9,333 nucleotides of DNA from Thermoleophilia bacterium. GTDB taxonomy: Bacteria; Actinomycetota; Thermoleophilia; Gaiellales; Gaiellaceae. Location: NCBI GenBank assembly GCA_013362295.1, contig JABFWJ010000314.1:1-9333 (forward strand). Direction: 5' to 3'. The notes beneath the pieces are model-generated. The model saw only the letters and a program-made list of their open reading frames with translations. It was not told the DNA's origin and did not search any database. Positions 1 through 6,604 of this stretch are shown here, one piece after another; the stretch's first letter is position 1; each line of letters opens with the position of its first letter. A program made the position numbers and the translations under genes.

Positions 1-678
1 CGCGGTCGCGACGGAGCGCGCGAGCCGGTCGCTCGCGGCCGGGACGCGCAGCCGGATGATCTCCGCCTCGCGCACGGGATCCGGGTAGTCGATCCAGTGG
101 TAGAGACAGCGCCGCTTCAGCGCGTCGTGCAGCTCCCTGGTGCGGTTCGACGTGATCACGACGGCGGGCCGGCTGCCGTCCTCCGAGCCGACACGGCCGA
201 TCTCCGGGATCGTCACGGCCGAGTCGGAGAGCGCCTCGAGCAGGAACGCCTCGAACTCGTCGTCCGCGCGATCGAGCTCGTCGACGAGCAGCACGGCGCG
301 CGCACCCGCGCGCACCGCGGCGAGCACGGGCCGCTCCTGCAGGAACCGCGGCCCGTAGAGCTGGTCGACGGTCGCATCCGGATCGGCGTCCTCGGACTGC
401 AGGAGCCGCGCGTAGAGGAGCTGGCGCGCGTAGTCCCACTCGTACAGCGCCTGGCTTGCGTCGATGCCCTCGTAGCACTGCAGCCGGATCAGCTCCGCAC
501 CCAGTGCGCGCGCGAGGGTGCGGCCGACCTCGGTCTTCCCGACCCCGGGCTCGCCTTCGAGGAGCAGCGGACGCCGCATCGTGAGCGCGAGGTAGAGGGA
601 CACCGCGAGGCTGCGATCGGCGAGGTACGACTCGGCGCGAAGGGCGGACTGGGCGTCGTCCGGGCTCGCGAAAGACAC
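1..678 (-). CDS. MoxR-type AAA+ ATPase, CoxD-like (3' end beyond window)
   Basis: The first 226 codons are present; the gene runs off the left edge. Walker A is GEPGVGKT at residues 42-49 and Walker B is VLLVDE at 129-134. A sensor-1-like ITSN segment is followed by the arginine-rich LKRRCLYHWIDYP region typical of MoxR ATPases. The central stretch around LIRLQCYEGID (63-73) and ALYEWDYARQ (77-86) resembles the ATPases beside molybdenum CO dehydrogenase clusters. In Oligotropha, CoxD helps assemble the Mo-Cu site. Here the ATPase is divergent from a form II coxSLM-like operon, so a maturation-chaperone role for that enzyme is inferred. The GTG start at 678 is favoured by TAGGGT exactly six bases upstream, suggesting a leaderless mRNA. 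Family assignment is secure; substrate protein and the CoxD equivalence are inferred. Confidence 0.9.
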   Translation of the reverse strand, partial: MSFASPDDAQSALRAESYLADRSLAVSLYLALTMRRPLLLEGEPGVGKTEVGRTLARALGAELIRLQCYEGIDASQALYEWDYARQLLYARLLQSEDADPDATVDQLYGPRFLQERPVLAAVRAGARAVLLVDELDRADDEFEAFLLEALSDSAVTIPEIGRVGSEDGSRPAVVITSNRTRELHDALKRRCLYHWIDYPDPVREAEIIRLRVPAASDRLARSVATA

Positions 679-681
679 CGC

Positions 682-711
682 TTTACCCTAGCTGGGGCGC
701 TGTAGTAGCGT
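682..711 (+). promoter_or_regulatory. Possible promoter of the Mo-hydroxylase operon
   Basis: TTTACC (682-687) and TAGCGT (706-711), separated by 18 bases, are the best -35/-10 pair in the 91-base gap between the divergent ATPase and the operon. It would give an untranslated leader of about 50 bases carrying the ribosome binding site of the first gene. It overlaps the putative -10 of the divergent ATPase gene, so the two promoters could be coordinated. The motifs are short and the match is modest. Confidence 0.25.
685..690 (-). promoter_or_regulatory. -10 element of a leaderless promoter for the MoxR gene
   Basis: TAGGGT reads on the minus strand and ends six bases before the GTG start at 678, so transcription would begin at or next to the start codon. 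It fits TANNNT. No convincing -35 hexamer was seen 16-19 bases upstream. The same arrangement recurs at five other genes in the window. Confidence 0.5.
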
Positions 712-769
712 CGTTCGGCGAGCGCGACTCCGCTCTTCGAGAGACCGGCCTTCGAGAGAAAGGTTCGCT

Positions 770-1228
<459 letters not shown>

Positions 1229-1235
1229 GGTCGAG

Positions 1236-3620
1236 ATGAGCGTTACCGAACGCACCAGCAAGGTCATCGGCACGAGCCAGCTCCGCAAGGAAGACGCGGA
1301 GTTGATCACCGGACGGGCGAGGTTCGTCGACAACATCACCGTGCCCGGAATGCTGTGGGTCGGCCTCGTGCGCAGCCCGTTCGCGCACGCGCGAATCAAC
1401 GGCATCGACGTCGCCAAGGCGCGCGAGCTGCCGGGCGTCGTCGCGGTCTACACCGGCGACGAGCTCGAGTTCGCAGCGCCGCTGTTCATGGCCTGGCCGA
1501 TCAACGACGAGGTGAAGAATCCGCCTCACCATCCCCTGACCAAGGACAAGGCACGGTACGCCGGCGATCCGGTCGCGGTTGTGGTGGCCGAGAGCCGCGC
1601 GCTCGCGAAGGACGCGATCGAGCTCGTCGACGTCGACTGGGAGCAGCTCCCCGCCGTCACCGACATCAGGGCGGCGCTCGAACCGGACGCTCCGATCGTG
1701 CACGAGGAGTTCGGCACGAACAACGCCGGCTCGTGGATCCTGGAGCGCGATTCTCCGGTCCCGCGGCGTGGACCGACGGCGCCGTTCTTCGACGATCCCC
1801 AACTGGTGAAGATCAAGCAGGAGTACCGCCTCGCGCGGTTGATCCCGAACGCGATCGAGCCGCGCGGCGTCGTCGTCGACGTGAACGCGCCGATGGGCGA
1901 GTACACGGTGTACTCGGCGACGCAGATCCCGCACATCCTGCGCACGACGCTGACGATTACGTGCGGGATCCCCGAGGCGAAGCTGCGCGTCGTCGCGCCC
2001 GACGTCGGCGGGGGCTTCGGCTCCAAGCTCGAGATCTATCCGGAGGATGCGATCTGCCTCGCGCTCGCGCGGAAACTGGGCCGGCCCGTGAAGTGGATCG
2101 AGGAGCGCTCTGAGGGCTATCTCGCCACGCTCCACGGTCGCGAGATGATCCAGGAGATCGAGCTCGCGGCGACCCGCGACGGCGTGCTCAAGGCGGTGCG
2201 AGTGAACCTCACGGCGTCCATGGGCGCGTACCTGCGCCTCGTCGCGCCCGGCATCCCGATGCTCGGGGCATGGCTCTACCACGGTTGCTACGAGTGCGAC
2301 GCGTACGACTTCCAGTACACGAACGTGTTCACGAACAACACGTTCACCGATGCCTATCGTGGCGCGGGGCGGCCCGAGGCGACCTACGCGATCGAGCGGT
2401 CGATGGACGCGCTCGCACGCGAGCTGGGCATGGATCCGGTGGAGCTCCGGCGCAAGAACTTCATCGCGAAGGACAAGTTCCCGAACTACACGATCGCGAG
2501 CGGCCTCACGGTGGATTCCGCGGACTATCACGGGACGCTCGACAAGTGCCTCGAGGTGCTCGACTACGACGCGCTGCGGGCCGAGCAGAAAGCGCGTCGT
2601 GAGCGGGGCGACCGCAAGCTGCTCGGCGTCGGCTTCTCGACGTGGAACGAGATGTGCGGCCTGGCGCCGACCCGGGTCCTGGCGGCGCTGAACTACGGCG
2701 CCGGCGGCTGGGACGCGGCGACGATCGAGTTCATGCCGACGGGAACGGTCCGGGTGGTGACGGGCGTGTCGCCGCACGGCCAGGGCTCGGTGACCGTGTT
2801 CGCGCAGGTGGTGGCCGACCAGCTCGGCGTCGACTACGACGACGTCGAGGTGCTGCACGGCGACACGCAGGTCTCGCCGCTCGGCATGGACACCTACGGC
2901 AGCCGCGGCGTCGCGGTCGGCAGCGTCGCCCTGCACAGGGCGGGCGAGAAGATCATCGCCAAGGCGCGGACGCTGGCCGCGCATGAGCTCGAATGTGCGG
3001 AGGAAGATCTCGAGTTCGAAGGCGGCAACTTCACGGTGAAGGGCACCGACCGCTCCGCGAACATCAAGGGGCTCGCGTTCAACTCGTGGACGGCGCACAA
3101 CCTGCCCGACGGGATGGAGCCCGGCCTCGGTGCGACGGAGCTCTACGACCCGCCGAACTTCAGCTGGCCGAACGGCGCCCACTGTTGTGTCGTCGAGGTC
3201 GATCCCGACACCGGCTCCGTCGACACGGTGCGGTACATCGCCGTCGACGACTGCGGCGTGCAGCTCAATCCGATGCTCGTCGAGGGCCAGGTGCACGGCG
3301 GCGTGGCGCAGGGCATCGCCGAAGCGCTCTTCGAAGAGGCGCGCTACGACGACGAGGGCAACCTCGTCACGGGAACGATGACGACGTACCTGGTGCCGGG
3401 CCCGCCGGAGCTGCCGCCGTTCGAGGTGCACGACACGGTCACTCCCAGCCCGACGAACGCGATGGGGGTGAAGGGCATCGGCGAGGCGGGCACGATCGCC
3501 GCGCCGCCCGCGGTGATCAACGCGATCGTCGATGCGCTCTCGCCGCTCGGCGTGAAGAACGTCGAGCGGCCGGCGACCCCCGAGCGAGTGTGGCGCGCAA
3601 TTCAGGAGGCACGGTCATGA
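1236..3620 (+). CDS. coxL: Mo-hydroxylase large subunit, form II CoxL-like
   Basis: This 794-aa catalytic subunit binds the molybdopterin cofactor. The N-terminal a/b hammerhead domain (about 15-130) is followed by Mo-cofactor-binding domains. Visible landmarks are Gln230 in SATQIPH, VGGGFGSK at 257-264, the active-site loop AYRGAGR at 373-379, HGQG with Gln516, and the putative catalytic base Glu750 in KGIGEAG. True (form I) CO dehydrogenase has AYRCSFR, whose Cys carries Cu; here that position is Gly376. This places the protein in form II (CODH-like or aldehyde-oxidase-like), whose substrate is generally unsettled. The ATG at 1236 has GAGG overlapping the upstream stop region. Its TGA overlaps the next gene's ATG by four bases, indicating translational coupling. 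Family and form are clear; substrate cannot be assigned from sequence. Confidence 0.95.
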   Translation: MSVTERTSKVIGTSQLRKEDAELITGRARFVDNITVPGMLWVGLVRSPFAHARINGIDVAKARELPGVVAVYTGDELEFAAPLFMAWPINDEVKNPPHHPLTKDKARYAGDPVAVVVAESRALAKDAIELVDVDWEQLPAVTDIRAALEPDAPIVHEEFGTNNAGSWILERDSPVPRRGPTAPFFDDPQLVKIKQEYRLARLIPNAIEPRGVVVDVNAPMGEYTVYSATQIPHILRTTLTITCGIPEAKLRVVAPDVGGGFGSKLEIYPEDAICLALARKLGRPVKWIEERSEGYLATLHGREMIQEIELAATRDGVLKAVRVNLTASMGAYLRLVAPGIPMLGAWLYHGCYECDAYDFQYTNVFTNNTFTDAYRGAGRPEATYAIERSMDALARELGMDPVELRRKNFIAKDKFPNYTIASGLTVDSADYHGTLDKCLEVLDYDALRAEQKARRERGDRKLLGVGFSTWNEMCGLAPTRVLAALNYGAGGWDAATIEFMPTGTVRVVTGVSPHGQGSVTVFAQVVADQLGVDYDDVEVLHGDTQVSPLGMDTYGSRGVAVGSVALHRAGEKIIAKARTLAAHELECAEEDLEFEGGNFTVKGTDRSANIKGLAFNSWTAHNLPDGMEPGLGATELYDPPNFSWPNGAHCCVVEVDPDTGSVDTVRYIAVDDCGVQLNPMLVEGQVHGGVAQGIAEALFEEARYDDEGNLVTGTMTTYLVPGPPELPPFEVHDTVTPSPTNAMGVKGIGEAGTIAAPPAVINAIVDALSPLGVKNVERPATPERVWRAIQEARS
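3604..3609 (+). promoter_or_regulatory. Shine-Dalgarno AGGAGG fixing the medium-subunit start
   Basis: A perfect AGGAGG lies seven bases before the ATG at 3617, inside the last codons of the large subunit. It decides the medium-subunit start although the reading frame stays open far upstream, and it shows that genes inside the operon use leadered, ribosome-binding-site-driven initiation. Confidence 0.8.
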
Positions 3621-4465
3621 TCCCTGCACGGTTCGACTACGAAGTCGCAGAGTCGGTCGAGCACGCGATCGAGCTGCTCGACGGCAACGACGATGCGAAG
3701 CTGCTGGCCGGCGGTCACAGCCTGCTGCCGCTGATGAAGCTCCGGCTTGCACGGCCGGCGGCGCTGGTCGATATCGGCCGCCTCTCCGCCCTCGCCGGCG
3801 TGAGCAACGGCAGCGGTCCGCTGCTGCGGATCGGTGCGTTGACCCGCCACCATGAGCTCGCGAACGACCCGCTCGTGCAGGAGCACTGCCCGATCCTCGC
3901 CTACACGGCCGGGCTCGTGGGCGACCGCCAGGTGCGTCATCGCGGCACGATCGGCGGCTCGCTCGCGCACGGCGACCCGGCGGGCGACCTCGCGACGATC
4001 GCCCTCACGCTCGACGCGCAGATCGTCGCGCGCGGGCCGAACGGCGAGCGGACGATCGACGCCGCGGAGTTCTTCAAGGGCTTCTACGAGACGGCGCTCG
4101 CCCCGAACGAGCTGATCACGGAGGTGCGCATCCCGAAGACGGAAGCGGCGCACTGGTCGTACATCAAGTTCCGCCGGCGCGCGCTCGACTGGGCCACGGT
4201 CGGCGTCGCGGCGGTCGTCGAATCCGCGAACGGCGGCATCGAGGCCGCCCGCATCGGGCTCACGAACATGGGCCCGACCCCGTTGCGAGCGACCGCGGTC
4301 GAGCAGGCACTCGCCGGCGCCTCGACCGACTCGGTGGAAGCTGCGGCGGCGAAGGCCGACGAGGGGACGAGCCCGCCCGCGGACAGCTTCGCGAGCGCCG
4401 ACTTCCGCCGGCACCTGAGCCGGGTCCTGACGGCGCGGGCGGTGGAGGAGGCGCTCTCGCGGTAG
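3617..4465 (+). CDS. coxM: Mo-hydroxylase medium subunit, FAD-binding (CoxM-like)
   Basis: This 282-aa flavoprotein subunit takes electrons from the 2Fe-2S subunit and hands them to an acceptor. The FAD-binding PCMH-type fold shows AGGHS at 31-35 and TIGGS at 111-115 (within RGTIGGSLAHGDPAGD), the two family signatures for the FAD pyrophosphate. The C-terminal CO-dehydrogenase flavoprotein domain covers roughly 175-280. Length is normal. The ATG at 3617 overlaps the large-subunit stop (ATGA) and has a perfect AGGAGG seven bases upstream, so the long open frame before it is not coding. It completes the S-L-M order typical of form II clusters; form I clusters are M-S-L. No gene follows closely on this strand, so it is probably the last gene of the operon. 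Confidence 0.95.
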   Translation: MIPARFDYEVAESVEHAIELLDGNDDAKLLAGGHSLLPLMKLRLARPAALVDIGRLSALAGVSNGSGPLLRIGALTRHHELANDPLVQEHCPILAYTAGLVGDRQVRHRGTIGGSLAHGDPAGDLATIALTLDAQIVARGPNGERTIDAAEFFKGFYETALAPNELITEVRIPKTEAAHWSYIKFRRRALDWATVGVAAVVESANGGIEAARIGLTNMGPTPLRATAVEQALAGASTDSVEAAAAKADEGTSPPADSFASADFRRHLSRVLTARAVEEALSR

Positions 4466-4582
4466 CAACGACGAGGAAGGCGCGACGGATCGATTACCCG
4501 AGCCTCGGCGGGCCGGCCGCTGCGATTCAACCCACCACGAGTGATCAAGTGAGAGGACACGCGCCCAGCCGAACGCCTCTGG

Positions 4583-4588
4583 GATGAT
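4583..4588 (+). promoter_or_regulatory. -10-like element, leaderless start of the 97-aa gene
   Basis: GATGAT ends six bases before the GTG at 4595. It keeps the A at position 2 and T at position 6 that matter most in bacterial -10 boxes. There is no ribosome binding site before this GTG, which supports a leaderless mRNA. On its own the hexamer is a weak match; its value comes from recurrence at other starts. Confidence 0.35.
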
Positions 4589-4594
4589 CAGTCC

Positions 4595-4888
4595 GTGGCC
4601 GTTGGGAGCCAAGAGCGTTTCGAGGCAATCCGGCCACGTGTCGTAGAGATTTTCGGGGCCGCTGACGCAACGGTCGAGCGCGTCGCTCGCGTGATCCGGC
4701 TGATGGAAATCGGCTGGCACGACCTATACGGCGAGCCGAGCCCGCCTGACGAGGTCGTGGACGACGTGCTCACATGCTCCGACGGAACGATTGAAGGGCT
4801 CGTGGACTCCGTTTGGCTGGCGGTCACCGACTGGCGGGATCTAAGACTCGCCGCAGACGCACGGCGAAGTACCCGCCGCCGGCCGTAA
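4595..4888 (+). CDS. Hypothetical protein, 97 aa
   Basis: I do not recognise this protein. It is small and acidic in its first three quarters, with a probable helical N-terminal half (RFEAIRPRVVEIFG, then ERVARVIRLMEIGW) and an Asp/Glu-rich segment DEVVDDVL near residues 52-59. It ends in a basic tail rich in Arg (DARRSTRRRP). No signal peptide, membrane segment, cysteine cluster or nucleotide-binding motif is visible. Support for coding comes from the GTG start preceded by a -10-like hexamer at leaderless spacing, a natural amino-acid composition rather than the Arg/Ser-rich look of shadow frames, and lack of any competing gene. It lies 129 bases after the Mo-hydroxylase operon and is probably transcribed separately. 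Confidence 0.65.
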   Translation: MAVGSQERFEAIRPRVVEIFGAADATVERVARVIRLMEIGWHDLYGEPSPPDEVVDDVLTCSDGTIEGLVDSVWLAVTDWRDLRLAADARRSTRRRP

Positions 4889-4941
4889 GACTCTGGCGTC
4901 GCTCGCGCAACCCACGAATCTCGATTCTCGCGCGACGCGGC

Positions 4942-4947
4942 TATCGT
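4942..4947 (+). promoter_or_regulatory. -10 element, leaderless start of the 98-aa gene
   Basis: TATCGT fits TANNNT and ends seven bases before the GTG at 4955. No ribosome binding site precedes the GTG. It is a good single match and part of the shared start pattern of this window. Confidence 0.45.
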
Positions 4948-4954
4948 CCGGGCC

Positions 4955-5251
4955 GTGGCGGAAATCCCACCGTTTCGCCTGGTGCCGGAACCGATGAACG
5001 ACGCGGCATCTGCAATGCCTGGATTCGAGTGGGCAGGGCCGGAGGCCGGGACGCGCCACCAGCTCGGCGGGCGTCCAACGGCGATCCAGCCGGTTGAGTA
5101 CCCAACGTGTCCGCAATGCCGCGAGAAGATGACCTTCTACGGTCAGCTCGATTCCATCAACGACGAGTTCTGCATCGCTGATGTGGGGCTCGTGTACGTC
5201 TGTGTCTGCTTCGAGTGCAGCGAGGCGACCGCCCTCATCGACTCGTTCTGA
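4955..5251 (+). CDS. Small zinc-ribbon protein, DUF1963/YwqG-related
   Basis: This 98-aa protein has a probable metal site made of CPQC at 52-55 and Cys85-x2-Cys88 (CVCFEC, with a further Cys83). Ahead of the ribbon sits LGGRPTAIQ (37-45), and between the cysteines is the segment MTFYGQLD (59-66). LGGxP...Q followed by CxxC and a QLD segment resembles the C-terminal half of DUF1963 (YwqG-like) proteins, which are usually considerably longer, so this may be a short stand-alone version or a relative. Its biochemical role is unknown. The GTG start is supported by TATCGT seven bases upstream. It converges on the kinase gene, with 61 bases between their stops holding a hairpin. Coding status is fairly sure; family link is moderate. 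Confidence 0.7.
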   Translation: MAEIPPFRLVPEPMNDAASAMPGFEWAGPEAGTRHQLGGRPTAIQPVEYPTCPQCREKMTFYGQLDSINDEFCIADVGLVYVCVCFECSEATALIDSF

Positions 5252-5263
5252 GCATAACGGTCC

Positions 5264-5286
5264 GGAACGCTCGCCCAGGCTGGGCG
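5264..5286 (-). terminator. Hairpin and 3'-end motif in the convergent gap
   Basis: The arms CGCCCAG and CTGGGCG (5272-5286, one-base centre) form a strong GC hairpin between the stops of two converging genes, so it could end transcription both ways. There is no U tract, so a classical intrinsic terminator is not shown. Read on the minus strand, GCCTGGGCGAGCGTTCC (5280 to 5264) is one of four related motifs found just 3' of minus-strand genes. Confidence 0.4.
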
Positions 5287-5312
5287 CCCTCTCGTTACAC
5301 GGGCTCTTCCGC

Positions 5313-5846
5313 TTAAGGGCGTTGCAGCGCCCACTCGGCGACGATGCCCGCCGCCTCCGCGATCCCGAGCCGCCCGGTGTCGAGAACCAGATCGCCGCGC
5401 GGGGCATTACGGACAGTCGCGGCCGTCGCCTCGTAGTGACCTCGCAGGAACCGCGGATCTCGGGACAATCCGCGTCGCGGGTCAAGCTGCACGCGCTGAA
5501 GTGCGAGATCGAAGGAGATCCGCAGAGTGACGAAAAGAGGTTCGACCCGCGTCTCCCGCGCCTCGTCGAACTCGTGGCGCTCTCGAGCGGTCAGAAACTC
5601 ACCCTCGACGATGACCGCGAGACCTTCGGCGAACAACACATCCGTCAGGCGCGCTGCAACACGCCGCGCCCGTGTCCATTTTCCGCGGTCGGTCTTAGCT
5701 CCTTCACTCGGATCGAGCATCTCGTACACAAGATCGAGATCAACCAGGGCGGCTTGGTTGCCTACGGCCGCTAGCTCACGCGCAACCGCCCGTCCGAGCG
5801 TCGTTTTACCGCTGGCGATCGGGCCGCTAATGACGACGAGAAGCAC
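5313..5846 (-). CDS. P-loop kinase (AAA_33 / Cpt-like NTP-binding protein)
   Basis: This is a 177-aa nucleotide kinase-like protein. Walker A is GPIASGKT at residues 8-15, directly after a hydrophobic strand (LLVVIS), followed by an acidic VDLDLVYEML segment that may bind Mg or substrate, a central strand VIVEGEFLT, and an Arg-rich region (LDPRRGLSRDPRFLR) resembling a lid that contacts phosphate. Such proteins phosphorylate small molecules or nucleic-acid ends; the substrate here is unknown. The frame stays open to a GTG at 5891, but I chose the GTG at 5846: it puts Walker A at the usual N-terminal place and has CAAGAT exactly six bases upstream, the start pattern of the neighbours. A doublet of a palindromic repeat lies 70 bases upstream. 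Family is clear; substrate is not. Confidence 0.85.
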   Translation of the reverse strand: MLLVVISGPIASGKTTLGRAVARELAAVGNQAALVDLDLVYEMLDPSEGAKTDRGKWTRARRVAARLTDVLFAEGLAVIVEGEFLTARERHEFDEARETRVEPLFVTLRISFDLALQRVQLDPRRGLSRDPRFLRGHYEATAATVRNAPRGDLVLDTGRLGIAEAAGIVAEWALQRP

Positions 5847-5852
5847 GAAAAC

Positions 5853-5858
5853 ATCTTG
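5853..5858 (-). promoter_or_regulatory. -10-like element, leaderless start of the kinase gene
   Basis: CAAGAT on the minus strand ends six bases before the GTG at 5846. It retains the critical A (position 2) and T (position 6). It supports the shorter gene start. No clear -35 was seen. Confidence 0.4.
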
Positions 5859-5915
5859 ACTGGCCGCCAGCGGTCGGGGACGCTCCCGCACGCTGGCGCA
5901 GCCGAGCGGCCTGCA

Positions 5916-5938
5916 CTTTGTGTTGACTCAACACAAAG
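5916..5938. repeat. 23-bp perfect palindrome, copy 1 (doublet A)
   Basis: The 11-base arm CTTTGTGTTGA is followed by a single C and the exact complementary arm. It is much richer in A/T than its surroundings. It lies 42 bases (start to start) from copy 2 and upstream of the minus-strand kinase. No T tract follows on either strand. Confidence 0.9.
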
Positions 5939-5957
5939 CTGGCTGACGCCTCCGAAA

Positions 5958-5980
5958 CTTTGTGTTGACTCAACACTTAG
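5958..5980. repeat. 23-bp palindrome, copy 2 (doublet A, degenerate right arm)
   Basis: The core GTGTTGACTCAACAC (5962-5976) is intact, while the right end reads CACTTAG instead of CACAAAG. The following bases TCGG are shared with the equivalent copy of doublet B. It is separated from copy 1 by 19 bases. Confidence 0.85.
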
Positions 5981-6004
5981 TCGGGGCCCCACAGGGTGTA
6001 TCGA

Positions 6005-6019
6005 GGAAACTGGCCCAGA
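6005..6019 (-). other. 3'-end motif after the nitroreductase-family gene
   Basis: On the minus strand TCTGGGCCAGTTTCC follows the stop at 6020-6022 directly. It aligns with GCCTGGGCCAGCGTTCG found after the 70-aa gene, apart from a missing base and two substitutions. It contains the short palindrome CTGGGCCAG. It is the most divergent of the four related motifs. Confidence 0.3.
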
Positions 6020-6449
6020 TCAGCCCGCCGTTGCCTCGGCTACCTGATGAGTTGGAGCTAGGCGAAACACGGCGTGCCGCTGAAGCTCGGCAGCGATCGC
6101 GTCGTCGGGTGACTCCGGGTTCGCGTTGAAGTACGGACGCGTCACTTTGATCTCCCCGATATAGGTTCGGAGCACCGGGATGGCGGCCGGCGCGGCTGCC
6201 TCGTCGAGCGTGACCTCGCCGGCGGCCCGTGCGTTTCGCACCCAGCTAGCTGGCCCGAAGCCGGCAACCACCCGGCGGTCGCCGGCGACCTCGATCACAT
6301 CGACGGGCGTGGAATATGAGGCGTCCGGTCTTGCGGCCCGGCACCGTGAGGATGTAGCGGTAGGACGCGCCAAGGCCGAGCCTGGTCATCAGCCGGAACA
6401 CGCGGTTGATCAGCCGAGCACCGAGGTTCAAGCTATGCGTCTTCGTCAT
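6020..6449 (-). pseudogene. Deazaflavin-dependent nitroreductase-family protein, frameshifted
   Basis: Two minus-strand frames together rebuild one protein of about 142 aa of the F420/deazaflavin-dependent nitroreductase (Ddn-like) family. The first 44 codons, from ATG 6449, encode LGARLINRVFRLMTRLG and then YILTVPGRKTGRL; the frame then breaks and continues one base later with YSTPVDVIEV, VVAGFGPASWVRNARA and ends in AVFRLAP. GRKTGR followed by YSTP, and the later W-x-x-N-x-R, are family hallmarks for binding the deazaflavin phosphate and fold. The break is explained by one extra base at about 6317 (minus strand CTC-A-TAT), not in a homopolymer. With the break, neither piece would be a full enzyme. 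It could be a true decayed gene or a sequence error. Two palindrome doublets bracket it. A stop (TAG) lies in frame two codons before the ATG, which bounds the start. Confidence 0.8.
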
Positions 6450-6487
6450 CCGCTAGTGGTTTGGACGCGGCTCGACCGCTGCCATGC

Positions 6488-6510
6488 CTTTGTGTTGACT
6501 CAACACAAAG
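6488..6510. repeat. 23-bp perfect palindrome, copy 3 (doublet B)
   Basis: It is identical over all 23 bases to copy 1: arm CTTTGTGTTGA, central C, complementary arm. It lies 38 bases upstream of the nitroreductase-family start at 6449. Confidence 0.9.
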
Positions 6511-6535
6511 TCCGTTTGCGCCCGCGCCGCGACAA

Positions 6536-6558
6536 CTTTGTGTTGACTCATCACTAAC
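6536..6558. repeat. 23-bp palindrome, copy 4 (doublet B, degenerate right arm)
   Basis: The left half CTTTGTGTTGACTCA is intact, whereas the right end is degraded (TCACTAAC). As in copy 2, TCGG follows closely. It is separated from copy 3 by 25 bases of unrelated spacer. Confidence 0.8.
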
Positions 6559-6581
6559 TCGGTTCGTTCGGAGTGCCTCCT

Positions 6582-6598
6582 CGAACGCTGGCCCAGGC
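6582..6598 (-). other. 3'-end motif after the 70-aa gene
   Basis: GCCTGGGCCAGCGTTCG on the minus strand starts six bases after the stop of the 70-aa gene. It matches the motif behind the kinase gene at 15 of 17 bases. It contains the short palindrome CTGGGCCAG. Function is unknown; a terminator or mRNA 3'-end role is a guess. Confidence 0.35.
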
Positions 6599-6604
6599 GG
6601 CGGC

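Noticed and set aside
2993..3616. Upstream extension of the medium-subunit frame to 2993
   Set aside because: The extension is Arg-rich, lies over the conserved large-subunit end, and a perfect ribosome binding site marks the ATG at 3617.
4498..4508. CCGAG-C-CTCGG inverted repeat 33 bases after the medium-subunit stop as operon terminator
   Set aside because: Five-base arms with a one-base centre and no U tract are too weak in GC-rich DNA to call.
5921..5935. TGACTCA core inside the palindromes, identical to the eukaryotic AP-1/GCN4 site
   Set aside because: The context is bacterial; a seven-base match inside a dyad is coincidental.
5916..6558. Palindromes as CRISPR repeats, intrinsic terminators or TTGACT-type promoters
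   Set aside because: There are only two copies per cluster with unequal spacers and no cas genes; no T tract follows on either strand; no TANNNT lies about 17 bases after TTGACT or TTGAGT in any copy.
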